Of a DNA stretch of 64,000 nt, positions 43,722 through 53,721 are shown piece after piece (the stretch's first letter is position 1; every line of letters begins with the position of its first letter). The stretch comes from Desulfuromusa sp. (GTDB lineage: Bacteria > Desulfobacterota > Desulfuromonadia > Desulfuromonadales > Geopsychrobacteraceae): the NCBI GenBank assembly GCA_016744595.1, contig JADGEB010000004.1, forward strand, positions 78,850 through 142,849. Direction: 5' to 3'. Below the pieces are notes generated by a model. It did no database searches, was not told the origin of the DNA, and saw only the letters and a program-made list of their open reading frames with translations. Made by a program: the position numbers and the translations under genes.

Positions 43722-44552
43722 TTAGAGTAGTTCTTTTTCAATAAAACCGACCGCATTCCGATACAGCAACAGCCCCATCCCTTCTTCCGGCAATGTTTCC
43801 CGGGTCCAGCGAGGATGATGAGTACGATGGGTGTAGGCTTCAGGATGTGGCATAAGACCAAATAATCGTCCGGTCGGATCGCAGATACCAGCAATGGAGC
43901 CCTGACTGCCGTTCGGATTGTCAGGAAAATCCATAGTCGGATGAAGATCACAATCTGCATATTTCATGACTGTCAAGTGAAGCTTTTCAAGCTGTTGCAG
44001 AGTCTTTGGACTGTCAGTCACAAACTTGCCTTCACCATGCCGTACCGGGAGATACAGACCATTCAGTCCCCGGGTATAAACACAGGGAGACTCTGGGTCT
44101 ATTCTTAACCAACTCCAGCGATTTTCAAAACGTCCCCCTTCATTATTTGTCAGGGTGCAGGTTTGTTGGAAACCTCCATCAATCGCTGGCAACAATCCCA
44201 TCTTAACCAACAACTGGAAACCGTTACAGACACCCATAACTAATTTTCCCGCAGCTATAAATTCTTTCAACTGATCAGCTAGAGATTGAGTCTGAGCGAC
44301 AGAGTCACCGGCAACCCGGGCATGTAATAATCGATTCGCCCCTGCCTTAGCACTACCAAGATCATCACCATCAAGAAATCCACCTGCCAGATTGAGAAAA
44401 TGGTAATCATTCAGGTTAACCCGTCCGGCAAGCAATTCTGCGATATGAACAATATCTGTATCAGCACCAGCCAAACGACAAGCATGAGCAACTTCACGTT
44501 CGCAATTGGTGCCATTACCGGAAATAACAATCGCCTTGACTGTTTTGACCAT
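43722..44552 (-). CDS. purQ: phosphoribosylformylglycinamidine synthase, glutaminase subunit
   Basis: This 276-residue class I glutamine amidotransferase has its nucleophile in MGVCNGFQLLVKMG and its histidine/glutamate in FGLMPHPEAYTH. It supplies ammonia to PurL. It is longer than Bacillus-type PurQ (about 230) and resembles the glutaminase tail of large PurL enzymes, consistent with a large PurL split in two. purL ends one base upstream. Confidence 0.93.
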   Translation of the reverse strand: MVKTVKAIVISGNGTNCEREVAHACRLAGADTDIVHIAELLAGRVNLNDYHFLNLAGGFLDGDDLGSAKAGANRLLHARVAGDSVAQTQSLADQLKEFIAAGKLVMGVCNGFQLLVKMGLLPAIDGGFQQTCTLTNNEGGRFENRWSWLRIDPESPCVYTRGLNGLYLPVRHGEGKFVTDSPKTLQQLEKLHLTVMKYADCDLHPTMDFPDNPNGSQGSIAGICDPTGRLFGLMPHPEAYTHRTHHPRWTRETLPEEGMGLLLYRNAVGFIEKELL

Positions 44553-44553
44553 A

Positions 44554-47535
44554 TTACATCTCCCGCAAAGGCGCTTGCCACGCCTGCTTCAAGTGTTCAA
44601 GTGTCTCATGAACCAGACTCTGTCCATGCAAACCATTGATAATCAGGTTGGACTGTTCAATAACCTGCCCAATACAACGACAACTCTGTCCAGAAAACAA
44701 CGCTTCAAAAGTATCTTTATTCTTCGCTGGTATGGTCACCAACAAACGACTCTGTGATTCGGAAAAAAGAAGTTTATCCTCACGAATAGCCTGTTCTGCA
44801 TCGAGATAGGAAAGTTCAATCTGAATCCCGAAACCACCAGCAAAAGCAGATTCAGCCAGAGCAACCCCCAGGCCGCCATCCGAAAGGTCGTGACAGGAAG
44901 CGACAATATTCTGTTGCTGGGCTTGATTTAGGGTTCGATAGCGAAGTAATGCCGGCTCAGCGTCAACCTGAGGGACTTGACTCCCCAACTCACCATGTTG
45001 CGCATAATATTCTGAGCCACCTAACTCGTCAGTAGTGGTTCCTAACAGATAAACAAGATCTCCCGCCCGTTTAACATCCATAGAAACAGCTTTACGTGCA
45101 TCAGCAATTTTTCCAATCACCGAAAACAGAACAGTTGGCGGAATAGATATTTTCGTCCCGGCAATCTGGTAGTCGTTTTTCATCGAATCTTTGCCCGAAA
45201 TCAGTGGCACTCCGTATGCGACACAATAATCATACAGTGCTTGATTTGCACGAACCAATTGCGCAGCTTTGTGCCTTCCATCAGGAGTTTTTTCACTCTC
45301 CACCGGATCACACCAACAGAAGTTATCCAGACCGGCAACATGATCAATATTACCACCAACAGCAACATAGTTACGCAGCCCTTCATCAATGGCACAAGCC
45401 ATCATGTGATAAGTATCAATATCACTGTAGTTAGGACAAATCCCGTGGGAAACAACCACACCTTCAAACGAATCAAGCAACGGCCTGTAGACAGCAGCAT
45501 CCGAAGGGCCATCATTAGCCACACCCATCAGCGGTTTGATCACAGTTCCAGCCTGGACTTCATGATCATAACGACGCACAACCGATTCCTTGGAACAGAT
45601 ATTCAAACGTGACAAAAGCTGTTTTAGTTCCTTACCAAGATTTTCTGGTTGTTCAAAATCAGGCTCAAATAATTCTTTCAGCTCCCATTTTGCCGGGATA
45701 ACCATTTGTGGGACACCCTCATGAACAAAGTCCATACTTAAATAAGAGACAGTCTTTCCTTCATAGAGGCAATGAAAATAACCCGAATCAGTAAAGGTAC
45801 CAAGATCAGTTGCTTCAACATCCATCTCAGTCGCAAGAGAAATAAATTCTTCCAGCTTATCTTCCGGAACCGCCAGAGTCATCCGTTCTTGAGCTTCAGA
45901 AATAAGAATTTCCCACGGTTGTAAGCCTGGATATTTTAGTGGAGCACGATCCAGATGAAGCTCCAACCCTCCCGTATCTTCAGCCATTTCTCCAACAGAA
46001 GAGGAAAGACCACCTGCACCGTTATCGGTAATTGAGTTATACAAACCCCGATCACGAGCGATAATCAAGAAATCGAACATCTTACGCTGGGTAATCGGAT
46101 CGCCAATTTGTACAGCTGTCACTGGTGAGCCTTCGTGCAATTCCTCTGAAGAGAAAGTCGCGCCGTGAATACCATCTTTTCCAATCAACCCACCAGTCAT
46201 AACAATATGGTCACCAACCAGTACCGATTTTTCGTGACAAGGTTCTCCGTGCAGCATACGTGGCATCAATGAAGCAGTGCCACAATAGACCAACGGCTTA
46301 CCGACAAATCTTTCATCAAAAACGATCGATCCATTGATAGTTGGGATACCACTTTTATTGCCACCATGTTCCACACCTTCAACCACCCCATCAAAGATCC
46401 GGCGAGGATGTAACAGGCGCGGTGGCAACTCTTTTTCTAAAAACGGGGAAGCAAAACAGAATACATCAGTATTGAAAATTAACCGTGCCCCCATACCAGT
46501 CCCCATACCGTCCCGGTTAACACCGACAATTCCCGTCAGAGCGCCGCCGTAAGGGTCGAGAGCACTCGGAGAATTATGGGTTTCAACTTTAAACACCACG
46601 CTCCAGTCAGTATTAAACTCAATAACCCCAGCATTGTCTTTAAACACCGAAAGACAATAATCATCCTTACCGAGATTTTCCCTAACTTTTTCGGTTGCAC
46701 CTACGATATAAGTCTTAAACAAGGAATCAATAATCTGTAAATTTCCGTTTTCATCTTCGTACTCAATTTTTGCCGAGAAAATTTTATGCTTGCAGTGTTC
46801 ACTCCAAGTCTGAGCCAGGGTTTCCAGCTCAACATCTGTCAATTCAGCTCCGAGACCAACCTTCTGCCGTTCAGTAACAACCTTTGAATCAGCAATATGA
46901 CGTTTAATTTTGTGCATTTCTTCAAGGTTCAGCGCAAGCATCCCCTGGCGACTGATGTCGAGTAATTCTTTATCGGTCAATTCAAGACTTAGAGTACGAA
47001 CTGTCGGAGCCGTATCGCTGACAACTTTGGGGACTGTGATCGAAACACCAACCAGAGGATCAAGCTCATCAGCAGATAACGTAGTCCAGTGTTGAATCAG
47101 GCCGTTAGCCAAAAAATCTGCGGCAATTTTTTCAGCAATAATCTTGTCAGTCAATCCAGTGAACAAATACTGAGTCGACGTATAGACCGCCTCATCTGCA
47201 ACGAACTGACGACCCGTTAAATACTGAATCGCCTCTTTAGCGGTACGTCCAGTATTATCAGTGACCCCAGGACGAAAACCAACTTCGATCAGCATATCAA
47301 ATCCGCTAGCAAGTGGCTGATTGATAGCATATTCCTGAATCACAGGGTCAGAGAATGGGCCAGCTGCTGCTTGCTTCACTTCATCTTCACTAAGAACTGA
47401 ATCCACTGTGTAAACATCCAGAGTTCGCACCGAGTGCAGATTAATATTCAGGTGTTCTCTGATTTCACGTAGAATCCGTTCACCACGTGCATCTTTGACA
47501 TTTCCTTTAAGTCCTACAACGATTCTCCAGGCCAT
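44554..47535 (-). CDS. purL: phosphoribosylformylglycinamidine synthase, large synthetase subunit (mid-size)
   Basis: At 993 residues this is longer than small PurL (about 740) and shorter than the fused enzyme (about 1300). The first 170-180 residues (MAWRIVVGLKGNVKDARGER...) look like a PurS-like domain, so no separate purS is needed. The ATP-dependent synthetase core shows TWSEHCKHKIFSA, ETHNSPSALDPYGGA, GRxIFDGVVEGVEHGGNKSG, DNGAGGLSSSVGEMAEDTGG and SDGGLGVALAES. It pairs with the following purQ. A walJ-like gene lies 37 bases upstream. Confidence 0.94.
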   Translation of the reverse strand: MAWRIVVGLKGNVKDARGERILREIREHLNINLHSVRTLDVYTVDSVLSEDEVKQAAAGPFSDPVIQEYAINQPLASGFDMLIEVGFRPGVTDNTGRTAKEAIQYLTGRQFVADEAVYTSTQYLFTGLTDKIIAEKIAADFLANGLIQHWTTLSADELDPLVGVSITVPKVVSDTAPTVRTLSLELTDKELLDISRQGMLALNLEEMHKIKRHIADSKVVTERQKVGLGAELTDVELETLAQTWSEHCKHKIFSAKIEYEDENGNLQIIDSLFKTYIVGATEKVRENLGKDDYCLSVFKDNAGVIEFNTDWSVVFKVETHNSPSALDPYGGALTGIVGVNRDGMGTGMGARLIFNTDVFCFASPFLEKELPPRLLHPRRIFDGVVEGVEHGGNKSGIPTINGSIVFDERFVGKPLVYCGTASLMPRMLHGEPCHEKSVLVGDHIVMTGGLIGKDGIHGATFSSEELHEGSPVTAVQIGDPITQRKMFDFLIIARDRGLYNSITDNGAGGLSSSVGEMAEDTGGLELHLDRAPLKYPGLQPWEILISEAQERMTLAVPEDKLEEFISLATEMDVEATDLGTFTDSGYFHCLYEGKTVSYLSMDFVHEGVPQMVIPAKWELKELFEPDFEQPENLGKELKQLLSRLNICSKESVVRRYDHEVQAGTVIKPLMGVANDGPSDAAVYRPLLDSFEGVVVSHGICPNYSDIDTYHMMACAIDEGLRNYVAVGGNIDHVAGLDNFCWCDPVESEKTPDGRHKAAQLVRANQALYDYCVAYGVPLISGKDSMKNDYQIAGTKISIPPTVLFSVIGKIADARKAVSMDVKRAGDLVYLLGTTTDELGGSEYYAQHGELGSQVPQVDAEPALLRYRTLNQAQQQNIVASCHDLSDGGLGVALAESAFAGGFGIQIELSYLDAEQAIREDKLLFSESQSRLLVTIPAKNKDTFEALFSGQSCRCIGQVIEQSNLIINGLHGQSLVHETLEHLKQAWQAPLREM

Positions 47536-47572
47536 TTTTACTCCACTAAAGGGGATGGGATTGTTGTCTCAA

Positions 47573-48358
47573 TCAGGAGACTTTAACCAAGTTTGCCTCA
47601 AAACAGTAACTAGCTCGATTTTGTCGACCAATAATAATTTCAGGATGATGACCACAGTCGGTCAAGGTCTTACGAAATGTGTTTACAGCAAGGTCTGGGC
47701 AATTATTCTCTTCACTCAGATGAGCCAAAAATATAGCCTCAAGACCAGACCAGCTAATATCCTCCAACAACAAACATGATTCACTATTTGACAGGTGCCC
47801 GTGACGACTGCGAATTCGCTGCTTCAGATTCCAAGGGTATGGACCATCCTGAAGCATCTGTTCATCATGATTTGCTTCAAGAATCAGCACTCGACAATTT
47901 TTTAATTGCTCGGTAACGAGACGGGTTGCAATCCCAAGATCAGTAGCAAATCCAATTTTACCCTCGCTTGACTGTATCGTAAACCCAACAGGGTTGATCG
48001 CATCATGAGTTGTTGAAAATGGTGATATTGACAGATTTTGAAGAGAAAATGTTTCCCCACTGGAAAAATGGTGCAGATCATCAATATTGCCCAGCTTTGG
48101 TAGCGCTGCATGAGTTTGTCGATCAATAAAGACTGGTAAATTGTGACGACGGGCAAGAGGACCTATGCCACCGACATGATCATGATGCTCGTGAGTCACT
48201 AATATTCCATGCAATTCATCACAAGCAAGCCCCACAGCAGAAAGACGTCGTTCTGTCTCTATGCCAGACAGTCCTGCATCAATCAATAACCGACAGCCAT
48301 CGACCTCAATCAATGTGCTATTTCCACGACTACCGCTTGCCAGTAAACATACCCGCAC
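47573..48358 (-). CDS. MBL-fold hydrolase, YycJ/WalJ-like
   Basis: This 261-residue metallo-beta-lactamase-fold protein begins VRVCLLASGSRGNSTLIEV and has metal motif THEHHDHVGGIGPL and a distal SCLLLEDISW...HLSEENN region. The GTG at 48358 has AAGGGA at a good distance. The ATG six codons upstream has a poorly spaced site. YycJ-like proteins are predicted DNA exonucleases or repair factors. Here it leads the purL-purQ-purF-pyrE series, probably by chance of operon building. Confidence 0.85.
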   Translation of the reverse strand: MRVCLLASGSRGNSTLIEVDGCRLLIDAGLSGIETERRLSAVGLACDELHGILVTHEHHDHVGGIGPLARRHNLPVFIDRQTHAALPKLGNIDDLHHFSSGETFSLQNLSISPFSTTHDAINPVGFTIQSSEGKIGFATDLGIATRLVTEQLKNCRVLILEANHDEQMLQDGPYPWNLKQRIRSRHGHLSNSESCLLLEDISWSGLEAIFLAHLSEENNCPDLAVNTFRKTLTDCGHHPEIIIGRQNRASYCFEANLVKVS

Positions 48359-48517
48359 CAGACAGTTCCCTTTCATCCCCTAAGAGCGTTGCCCTTATAC
48401 CTAAAATTGTCCCTTGCTGCAAGCAATGATTTCCATTGAAAGAGATTTGCAAACTTGATGATTTCAGGTACTCTTGAGGTGGGATTTTATGTATCGTGTT
48501 GAACGACTGAAAATCCT

Positions 48518-48545
48518 TAGACAATTACCAACAAAAACATATTAT
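48518..48545 (+). promoter_or_regulatory. sigma-70 promoter of the gap-pgk-tpiA operon
   Basis: TAGACA (48518-48523), a 16-base spacer and TATTAT (48540-48545), each one mismatch from consensus. GGGAGG follows, then the gap ATG, giving a very short leader. Confidence 0.6.
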
Positions 48546-48566
48546 ATGTCCTACAGGGAGGTTTAA

Positions 48567-49568
48567 ATGTCTGTAAAAGTTGCCATTAACGGGTTTGGTC
48601 GCATTGGCAGAAATGTTCTTCGTATTGCCAGCCAATCTAATGCGTTTGATGTGGTTGCCGTTAACGATTTGACAGATGCAAAAACACTGGCACATCTGTT
48701 TAAATTCGATTCAGTTCACGGAGTTTTTTCTGGGCAAGTTGAGACTGATGGAGAAAACCTGCTTGTAAATGGTAATTCGATCAATATTCTTTCTCAACGA
48801 AACCCGGCTCAACTGCCATGGAAAGAGCTTGGGGTCGATATTGTCATAGAGTCGACCGGTTTTTTTTCAGCCCGCGACCTGGCAGCACAACACCTCACAG
48901 CTGGTGCTAAAAAAGTGGTCATCAGTGCGCCGGGAAAAGATGCAGACATCACCGTCTGTATGGGGATCAATGAAGAAGATTATGATCCTGCTGAGCATAA
49001 CGTTATTTCCAATGCATCTTGTACTACCAACTGTCTGGCTCCAGTGGCCAAGGTTTTATTGGAAAACTTTGGTATTGTGCGCGGCATGATGACAACAGTC
49101 CACTCCTACACCAACGATCAGAAAATATTGGATCTGCCCCACAAAGATCTGCGCCGAGCCCGTGCTGCAGGAGTTTCGATGATACCAACAACAACCGGCG
49201 CCGCCAAAGCAACGGCTCTGGTTTTACCACAGCTAAAAAACAAACTTGAAGGGATGGCGATTCGTGTTCCAACACCAAACGTCTCTCTGGTTGATCTGGT
49301 CGTTGAAACGGAAAAATCTACCAGCATCGATGAAGTGAATGCAATCATGCGATCAGCATCTGAAAATGAATTAAAAGGGATACTTGATTATTGTGATCTT
49401 CCTTTAGTTTCACATGATTTCAATGGTTCTGCTGCATCTTCAACCTTTGACTCTCTGATCACCAACGTTATTGGTGGAAACATGGTTAAAGTATTGACCT
49501 GGTACGATAATGAATGGGGATACTCTAATCGGGTCTTTGATTTGGTACGCTACATTGCTGCACAGTAA
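48567..49568 (+). CDS. gap: glyceraldehyde-3-phosphate dehydrogenase
   Basis: This 333-residue glycolytic/gluconeogenic enzyme has the NAD motif [17 protein letters not shown], the catalytic cysteine in [40 protein letters not shown] and the C-terminal [17 protein letters not shown] strong AGGGAGG site precedes the ATG. It is first in gap-pgk-tpiA. The Asp following the second strand region ([18 protein letters not shown]) fits NAD use. Confidence 0.98.
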   Translation: MSVKVAINGFGRIGRNVLRIASQSNAFDVVAVNDLTDAKTLAHLFKFDSVHGVFSGQVETDGENLLVNGNSINILSQRNPAQLPWKELGVDIVIESTGFFSARDLAAQHLTAGAKKVVISAPGKDADITVCMGINEEDYDPAEHNVISNASCTTNCLAPVAKVLLENFGIVRGMMTTVHSYTNDQKILDLPHKDLRRARAAGVSMIPTTTGAAKATALVLPQLKNKLEGMAIRVPTPNVSLVDLVVETEKSTSIDEVNAIMRSASENELKGILDYCDLPLVSHDFNGSAASSTFDSLITNVIGGNMVKVLTWYDNEWGYSNRVFDLVRYIAAQ

Positions 49569-49607
49569 TTATAAACAACTCAGAGATGAGCACTCGCGGA
49601 GAATATA

Positions 49608-50798
49608 ATGTTTAACAAAAAATCACTAAAAGATATCGATGTTCGGGGCAAGCGAGTTTTCTGTCGCTGTGATTTCAATGTTCCAATTGATATGAACGGC
49701 ACAATCACAGATGACACAAGGATACAAGCGGCATTGCCAACTATTCGCCACCTAATCAATCATGGAGCAAAAATCATCTTGGCCTCTCATCTGGGTCGCC
49801 CTAAAGGAAAACCTGCTCCGACTTTCAGCCTTTGTCCTGTGGCAACACACCTAAGTCAACTACTAGGACAATCAGTTATTATGGCGCCAGATTGTGTTGG
49901 TGAAAACATTCAACTGCTAGCCAAGCAGTTAAAAGAAGGCAGCGTTATGCTCCTGGAAAATGTTCGTTTTCATATTGAGGAAACTGAAAATGATGCAGAG
50001 TTTGCAAAACAGTTAGCAGCCTTGGGTGAAATATATGTCAATGATGCTTTTGGTACAGCTCACCGCGCCCACGCATCAACTGAGGGTGTTGCACGGTTAC
50101 TTCAATCGGCAGTTGCCGGTTTTCTTATGGAAAAAGAATTGCAATATCTCGGTAGCACTTTGGCAAAACCGGAGCGGCCTTTTGTGGCTATTATTGGTGG
50201 AGCTAAAGTCAGCGACAAGATCACTGTTATTGAAAACTTACTGACTCAGGTTGATGCGATTCTTATCGGTGGTGGGATGGCATATACATTCCTCAAAGCT
50301 CAAGGGTATGGAATTGGTCAATCTTTAGTTGAAGATGATCGAATTGCACTGGCCGGAGACCTCCTTGATAAAGCCCATAAGCTGGATGTAAAATTTTTGT
50401 TACCAACTGACCATATCGTGGCAGAGGAGTTTTCAGCTGAGAGCAAATCTATTATCACCAATAATGTTGATTTTCCAATTTCTGGAATGGGACTCGATAT
50501 CGGACCGGAAACGATCATAAGCTATACTCAACAGGTCGAAGAAGCGAAAACTGTCATCTGGAATGGACCGATGGGAGTTTTTGAATTTGACAAGTTTGCC
50601 AAAGGAACTGTTGCTATTGCTGAAGCATTAGCCAAATCGGATTGTTTATCAATTATTGGTGGAGGGGACTCTGTTGCAGCGGTTAATAAGGCACAGCTAC
50701 AAGATCAAATGACCCACATCTCTACCGGTGGCGGAGCATCACTTGAATTTCTTGAAGGCAAGAACTTGCCGGGTGTTGTGGCTTTAACAGATAAATAA
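49608..50798 (+). CDS. pgk: phosphoglycerate kinase
   Basis: This 396-residue kinase interconverts 1,3-bisphosphoglycerate and 3-phosphoglycerate with ADP/ATP. Motifs are [15 protein letters not shown] near the N terminus, [11 protein letters not shown], the [13 protein letters not shown] loop, [12 protein letters not shown] and the nucleotide-site [12 protein letters not shown]. Normally sized, 39 bases behind gap and 13 before tpiA. Confidence 0.98.
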   Translation: MFNKKSLKDIDVRGKRVFCRCDFNVPIDMNGTITDDTRIQAALPTIRHLINHGAKIILASHLGRPKGKPAPTFSLCPVATHLSQLLGQSVIMAPDCVGENIQLLAKQLKEGSVMLLENVRFHIEETENDAEFAKQLAALGEIYVNDAFGTAHRAHASTEGVARLLQSAVAGFLMEKELQYLGSTLAKPERPFVAIIGGAKVSDKITVIENLLTQVDAILIGGGMAYTFLKAQGYGIGQSLVEDDRIALAGDLLDKAHKLDVKFLLPTDHIVAEEFSAESKSIITNNVDFPISGMGLDIGPETIISYTQQVEEAKTVIWNGPMGVFEFDKFAKGTVAIAEALAKSDCLSIIGGGDSVAAVNKAQLQDQMTHISTGGGASLEFLEGKNLPGVVALTDK

Positions 50799-50811
50799 GA
50801 GAGGGTTAAAA

Positions 50812-51567
50812 ATGCGCAAACCGATCATTGCTGGAAACTGGAAATTAAACAAAACCATAGCTGAATCTCGGGAACTCTCCGCACAGCTAGCAAAGAGTTT
50901 AAAAGAGATAGATGACAGAGAAATCATTATTGCTCCCGTCTATACAGCCCTGGCTACTGTTGCAGATGTCATCAAAAGTTCTCCAATTCAGCTTGCTGCA
51001 CAAAATTGTTATCCTGAAAAAGATGGCGCCTTTACCGGGGAAGTTTCTCCAGAGTTTCTTCAAGATGCCGGTTGCCAATATATCATCATTGGCCATTCTG
51101 AGCGTCGCCAATTGCTGAATGAAACTGATCATTTTATTAATCAGAAACTGTTTCGGGTTCTCGAAACCGGACTAAAGCCAATTCTCTGCATTGGAGAAAC
51201 TTTACAAGAGCGGGAAAATAATCGAATGTTGGACGTTTTAACCACTCAAATCAAAGGTGGGCTTGCCAATCTAACAGCAAAACAGATGGCAACCGTTGTG
51301 ATCGCCTATGAACCTGTTTGGGCTATCGGCACTGGTAAAACAGCAAGCGCTGAACAGGCAGAAGATGTGCACTCCTTTATTCGTGGATTATTGCAGGAAT
51401 TGTTTGATTCGAAAGTTGCGACCCAAACTAGAATTCTATACGGTGGCAGCGTCAAACCAAACAATGTTGATGAATTGATGTCACAGAAAAATATTGACGG
51501 GGCTCTGGTCGGTGGTGCCAGCCTGAATGCGGAAGATTTTGTACGATTAGTACAATTTGAAAATTGA
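50812..51567 (+). CDS. tpiA: triosephosphate isomerase
   Basis: A 251-residue TIM barrel. The substrate lysine lies in GNWKLNKT, the histidine in IIGHSERRQLLNET, the base glutamate in AYEPVWAIGTGKTAS, and the phosphate loops in YGGSVKPNN and GALVGGASL. It is the last gene of the glycolytic operon. No obvious hairpin terminator separates it from the convergent AEC gene 18 bases on. Confidence 0.98.
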   Translation: MRKPIIAGNWKLNKTIAESRELSAQLAKSLKEIDDREIIIAPVYTALATVADVIKSSPIQLAAQNCYPEKDGAFTGEVSPEFLQDAGCQYIIIGHSERRQLLNETDHFINQKLFRVLETGLKPILCIGETLQERENNRMLDVLTTQIKGGLANLTAKQMATVVIAYEPVWAIGTGKTASAEQAEDVHSFIRGLLQELFDSKVATQTRILYGGSVKPNNVDELMSQKNIDGALVGGASLNAEDFVRLVQFEN

Positions 51568-51585
51568 ATAAGATTATTAATCAGT

Positions 51586-52533
51586 TCAAATCAACAAAAA
51601 ACTACGCAGAAGAAAAATTCCCAATGTCGTAAATATCATAGATCCTAACGATGTTGATGCAATAATCGCTGCAGCAAGATGGTGGTTCCCCCCCATGGCC
51701 TGAGTCATTGGGTAACTTGCTGCAGCAGTTGGCGAAGCGCACATCAAATAAAGAATTCCCAACTGTTCACCACGCAACCCGACAAGAATCCCACCCAGAG
51801 TAATAAACAGAGGGATAAAAATCAGCTTTCCGACAGACGCCCAATAAAGCGCTATTGATCCATTAAATTCCTGAAGACGGATTGAGGCACCAGCACAGAG
51901 AAGTGCTAGAGGTAAGGTCATTCGGGCAAAATACCCACCCGTTGTCAGAAAAAACTCTGGAACCCGATACCCAATCAATGAAACAACAACGCCTGCGACA
52001 ATAGAAAGTATCAGAGGATTTTTTACAATACTGTAAAATATTTTTGAATAAGCTCCCTTAGAGGGAGAGGTATTTTGATGACGTGTCAAAGTAATAACGG
52101 CAAGAACATTGAATAGAACCGTTAACACCGCAAGGTATATTGATGCTGGTGCAACAATTTCATCCCCAAAGGCACTGACACAAAAAGCCAGACCGATGAT
52201 CCCCATATTACTGCGGAATGTGCCTTGTACAAAGGCTCCACGATCAAAGCTATTCTGCAATCGACCAGCGATAAACCGATCAACAAGCAGAAAAACAATA
52301 ACCGTGGCAACTACGGCATACAGAACGAGCTTATAAGGCAAGGCATGACGAAAATCAGTTTCAACCAGTTTTACAAATAGCAGACAGGGCAATGTGACTC
52401 TGAAAACCAGATCTGAACCAATTCTTGCGAATTCATCAGAAATCCAGCCTATTCGCTTAAAAAGAACACCGAAACCAAGCATACAGAATATCGGCGCCGT
52501 AATTGCGAGGGCAAAACCCAGATCGCTAAACAT
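51586..52533 (-). CDS. AEC-family transporter (auxin-efflux-carrier-like permease)
   Basis: This 315-residue protein has about ten hydrophobic helices in two halves with a polar central loop (TRHQNTSPSKG). The ends of the halves show family features such as GTFRSNMGIIGLAF and CASPTAAASYPMTQAMGG. Bacterial AEC proteins export or import small carboxylates such as malate or malonate. The substrate is unknown here. It is convergent with tpiA and lies downstream of an orphan response regulator. Confidence 0.9.
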   Translation of the reverse strand: MFSDLGFALAITAPIFCMLGFGVLFKRIGWISDEFARIGSDLVFRVTLPCLLFVKLVETDFRHALPYKLVLYAVVATVIVFLLVDRFIAGRLQNSFDRGAFVQGTFRSNMGIIGLAFCVSAFGDEIVAPASIYLAVLTVLFNVLAVITLTRHQNTSPSKGAYSKIFYSIVKNPLILSIVAGVVVSLIGYRVPEFFLTTGGYFARMTLPLALLCAGASIRLQEFNGSIALYWASVGKLIFIPLFITLGGILVGLRGEQLGILYLMCASPTAAASYPMTQAMGGNHHLAAAIIASTSLGSMIFTTLGIFLLRSFLLI

Positions 52534-52579
52534 TCTTAAAAAACTCGATCAGATCAAAGTTTATTGAGTCTCAACTTTT

Positions 52580-53251
52580 TCAAGACTCCTTCAGTGCGTA
52601 ACCAGCACCCCTAACAGTGTGGATCAGTTTCTTCTCAAATTTCTGATCTATCTTATTGCGCAGATAATTCACATAAACATCAATAATATTTGTGAATGAA
52701 TCAAAAGTGTAATCCCAGACATTTTCTGCAATCATGAGTCGTGTCAATACACGATTAGGATTACGCATGAAATATTCCATTAACGCGTATTCCTTGGAGG
52801 TTAAGACAATCTCTTCTCCAGCCCGCCAAACTTTATGTGCAACCGGGTCAAGTTTAAGATCAGCAAAAAAGATTTCTGCACCCCGGTCATTGGAACCACG
52901 TCGAATCAACGCCCGACAACGTGCAACAAGCTCAACAAAAGCGAAAGGTTTGGCCAAGTAGTCATCAGCACCGATATCCAGACCAGTTACTTTATCATCG
53001 ACAGAATCACGTGCCGTCAAGCACAGAATAGGTGTCTTAATGTCTTTTTCACGGAGATACTTAACTGCTGCCAGCCCATCCATTTTTGGTAACATGATAT
53101 CCATCAAGATCAAATCAAAAGTTTCAGCCTCTGCTTTATTGACCCCTTCTTCACCGTCAAAAGCGACATCAACAGAAAAACCTTCTTCCTCAAGCCCCCG
53201 CTGTATAAATGTTGAAACCTTTTTTTCATCTTCTACAACAAGAATCCGCAT
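52580..53251 (-). CDS. OmpR-family response regulator, no kinase adjacent
   Basis: This 223-residue two-domain regulator has a receiver (1-118) with acidic pair ED at 7-8, phospho-acceptor Asp51 in LILMDIMLPKMDG, T/S in LTARD and lysine in YLAKPF. A C-terminal winged helix follows (LTSKEYALMEYFMRNPNRVLTR, NYLRNKID...IHTVRGAGYAL). AAGGAG and a promoter lie right upstream. No histidine kinase gene is adjacent. PrsK at 57-59 kb has its own regulator, so the partner must be elsewhere. Sequence style is close to the copper/envelope-stress CusR/QseB branch. Confidence 0.92.
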   Translation of the reverse strand: MRILVVEDEKKVSTFIQRGLEEEGFSVDVAFDGEEGVNKAEAETFDLILMDIMLPKMDGLAAVKYLREKDIKTPILCLTARDSVDDKVTGLDIGADDYLAKPFAFVELVARCRALIRRGSNDRGAEIFFADLKLDPVAHKVWRAGEEIVLTSKEYALMEYFMRNPNRVLTRLMIAENVWDYTFDSFTNIIDVYVNYLRNKIDQKFEKKLIHTVRGAGYALKES

Positions 53252-53268
53252 TGCTTGTCTCCTTTGTG

Positions 53269-53298
53269 ATTATAATAATAAGAAACTTATTAGTTCAA
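53269..53298 (-). promoter_or_regulatory. sigma-70 promoter of the OmpR-family regulator
   Basis: On the minus strand, TTGAAC (53293-53298), an 18-base spacer and a perfect TATAAT (53269-53274), followed by AAGGAG and the ATG within 25 bases. Confidence 0.65.
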
Positions 53299-53347
53299 AC
53301 TAGCAGAAAAATGGAGGGCTCTCAAGAAAAATAGTTGCTATGCGGTT

Positions 53348-53713
53348 TTAAAACAAATAATGCCAAAGAAGATCCAAGCGTCCCCTCTTGATAAGAGCTT
53401 TTCCAGAATAGCGCATAATTTCCCGCACTTTTTCACGGTAATCAGATCGATAACAGTGTACCTGGCAATGTTTGCAGACAGGCTTCTCCTCCAGGGGGCA
53501 GTTCAGGCGGCGCTCAATAGCATAGTTCAAAAAATCGCGGCAGGACGCACAACTAGGGTATTTTTCAAGAGAAGAAAGCTGAGCAGGTAACCCCGAAAGA
53601 GACTTAATTTCTTCAATATGATGATCCTTACAATAAACAGAAGTAAAAAGCGCCAGAACCTTCAAATCTTTCTTCTCTTTATTTGTCATGGGAGATGGTT
53701 CGCAAGATCTCAT
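53348..53713 (-). CDS. YgbA-like (nitrous-oxide-stimulated promoter family) protein
   Basis: This 121-residue protein has cysteine motifs in ALFTSVYCKDHH, YPSCASCRDFLNYAIERRLNCP and KPVCKHCQVHCYRSDYREKVREIMRYSGKALI. The pattern matches the family of Escherichia coli YgbA, whose gene is induced by nitric oxide. The cysteines could bind metal or an iron-sulfur cluster. It starts 8 bases after a CRP/FNR regulator gene, a pairing that supports a nitrosative-stress role. The biochemical function is not established. Confidence 0.8.
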   Translation of the reverse strand: MRSCEPSPMTNKEKKDLKVLALFTSVYCKDHHIEEIKSLSGLPAQLSSLEKYPSCASCRDFLNYAIERRLNCPLEEKPVCKHCQVHCYRSDYREKVREIMRYSGKALIKRGRLDLLWHYLF

Positions 53714-53721
53714 GTCTTCAC

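Noticed and set aside
52580..53251. PrsK as partner kinase of the orphan OmpR regulator
   Set aside because: PrsK is adjacent to PrsR and several genes away; nothing links it to this regulator.
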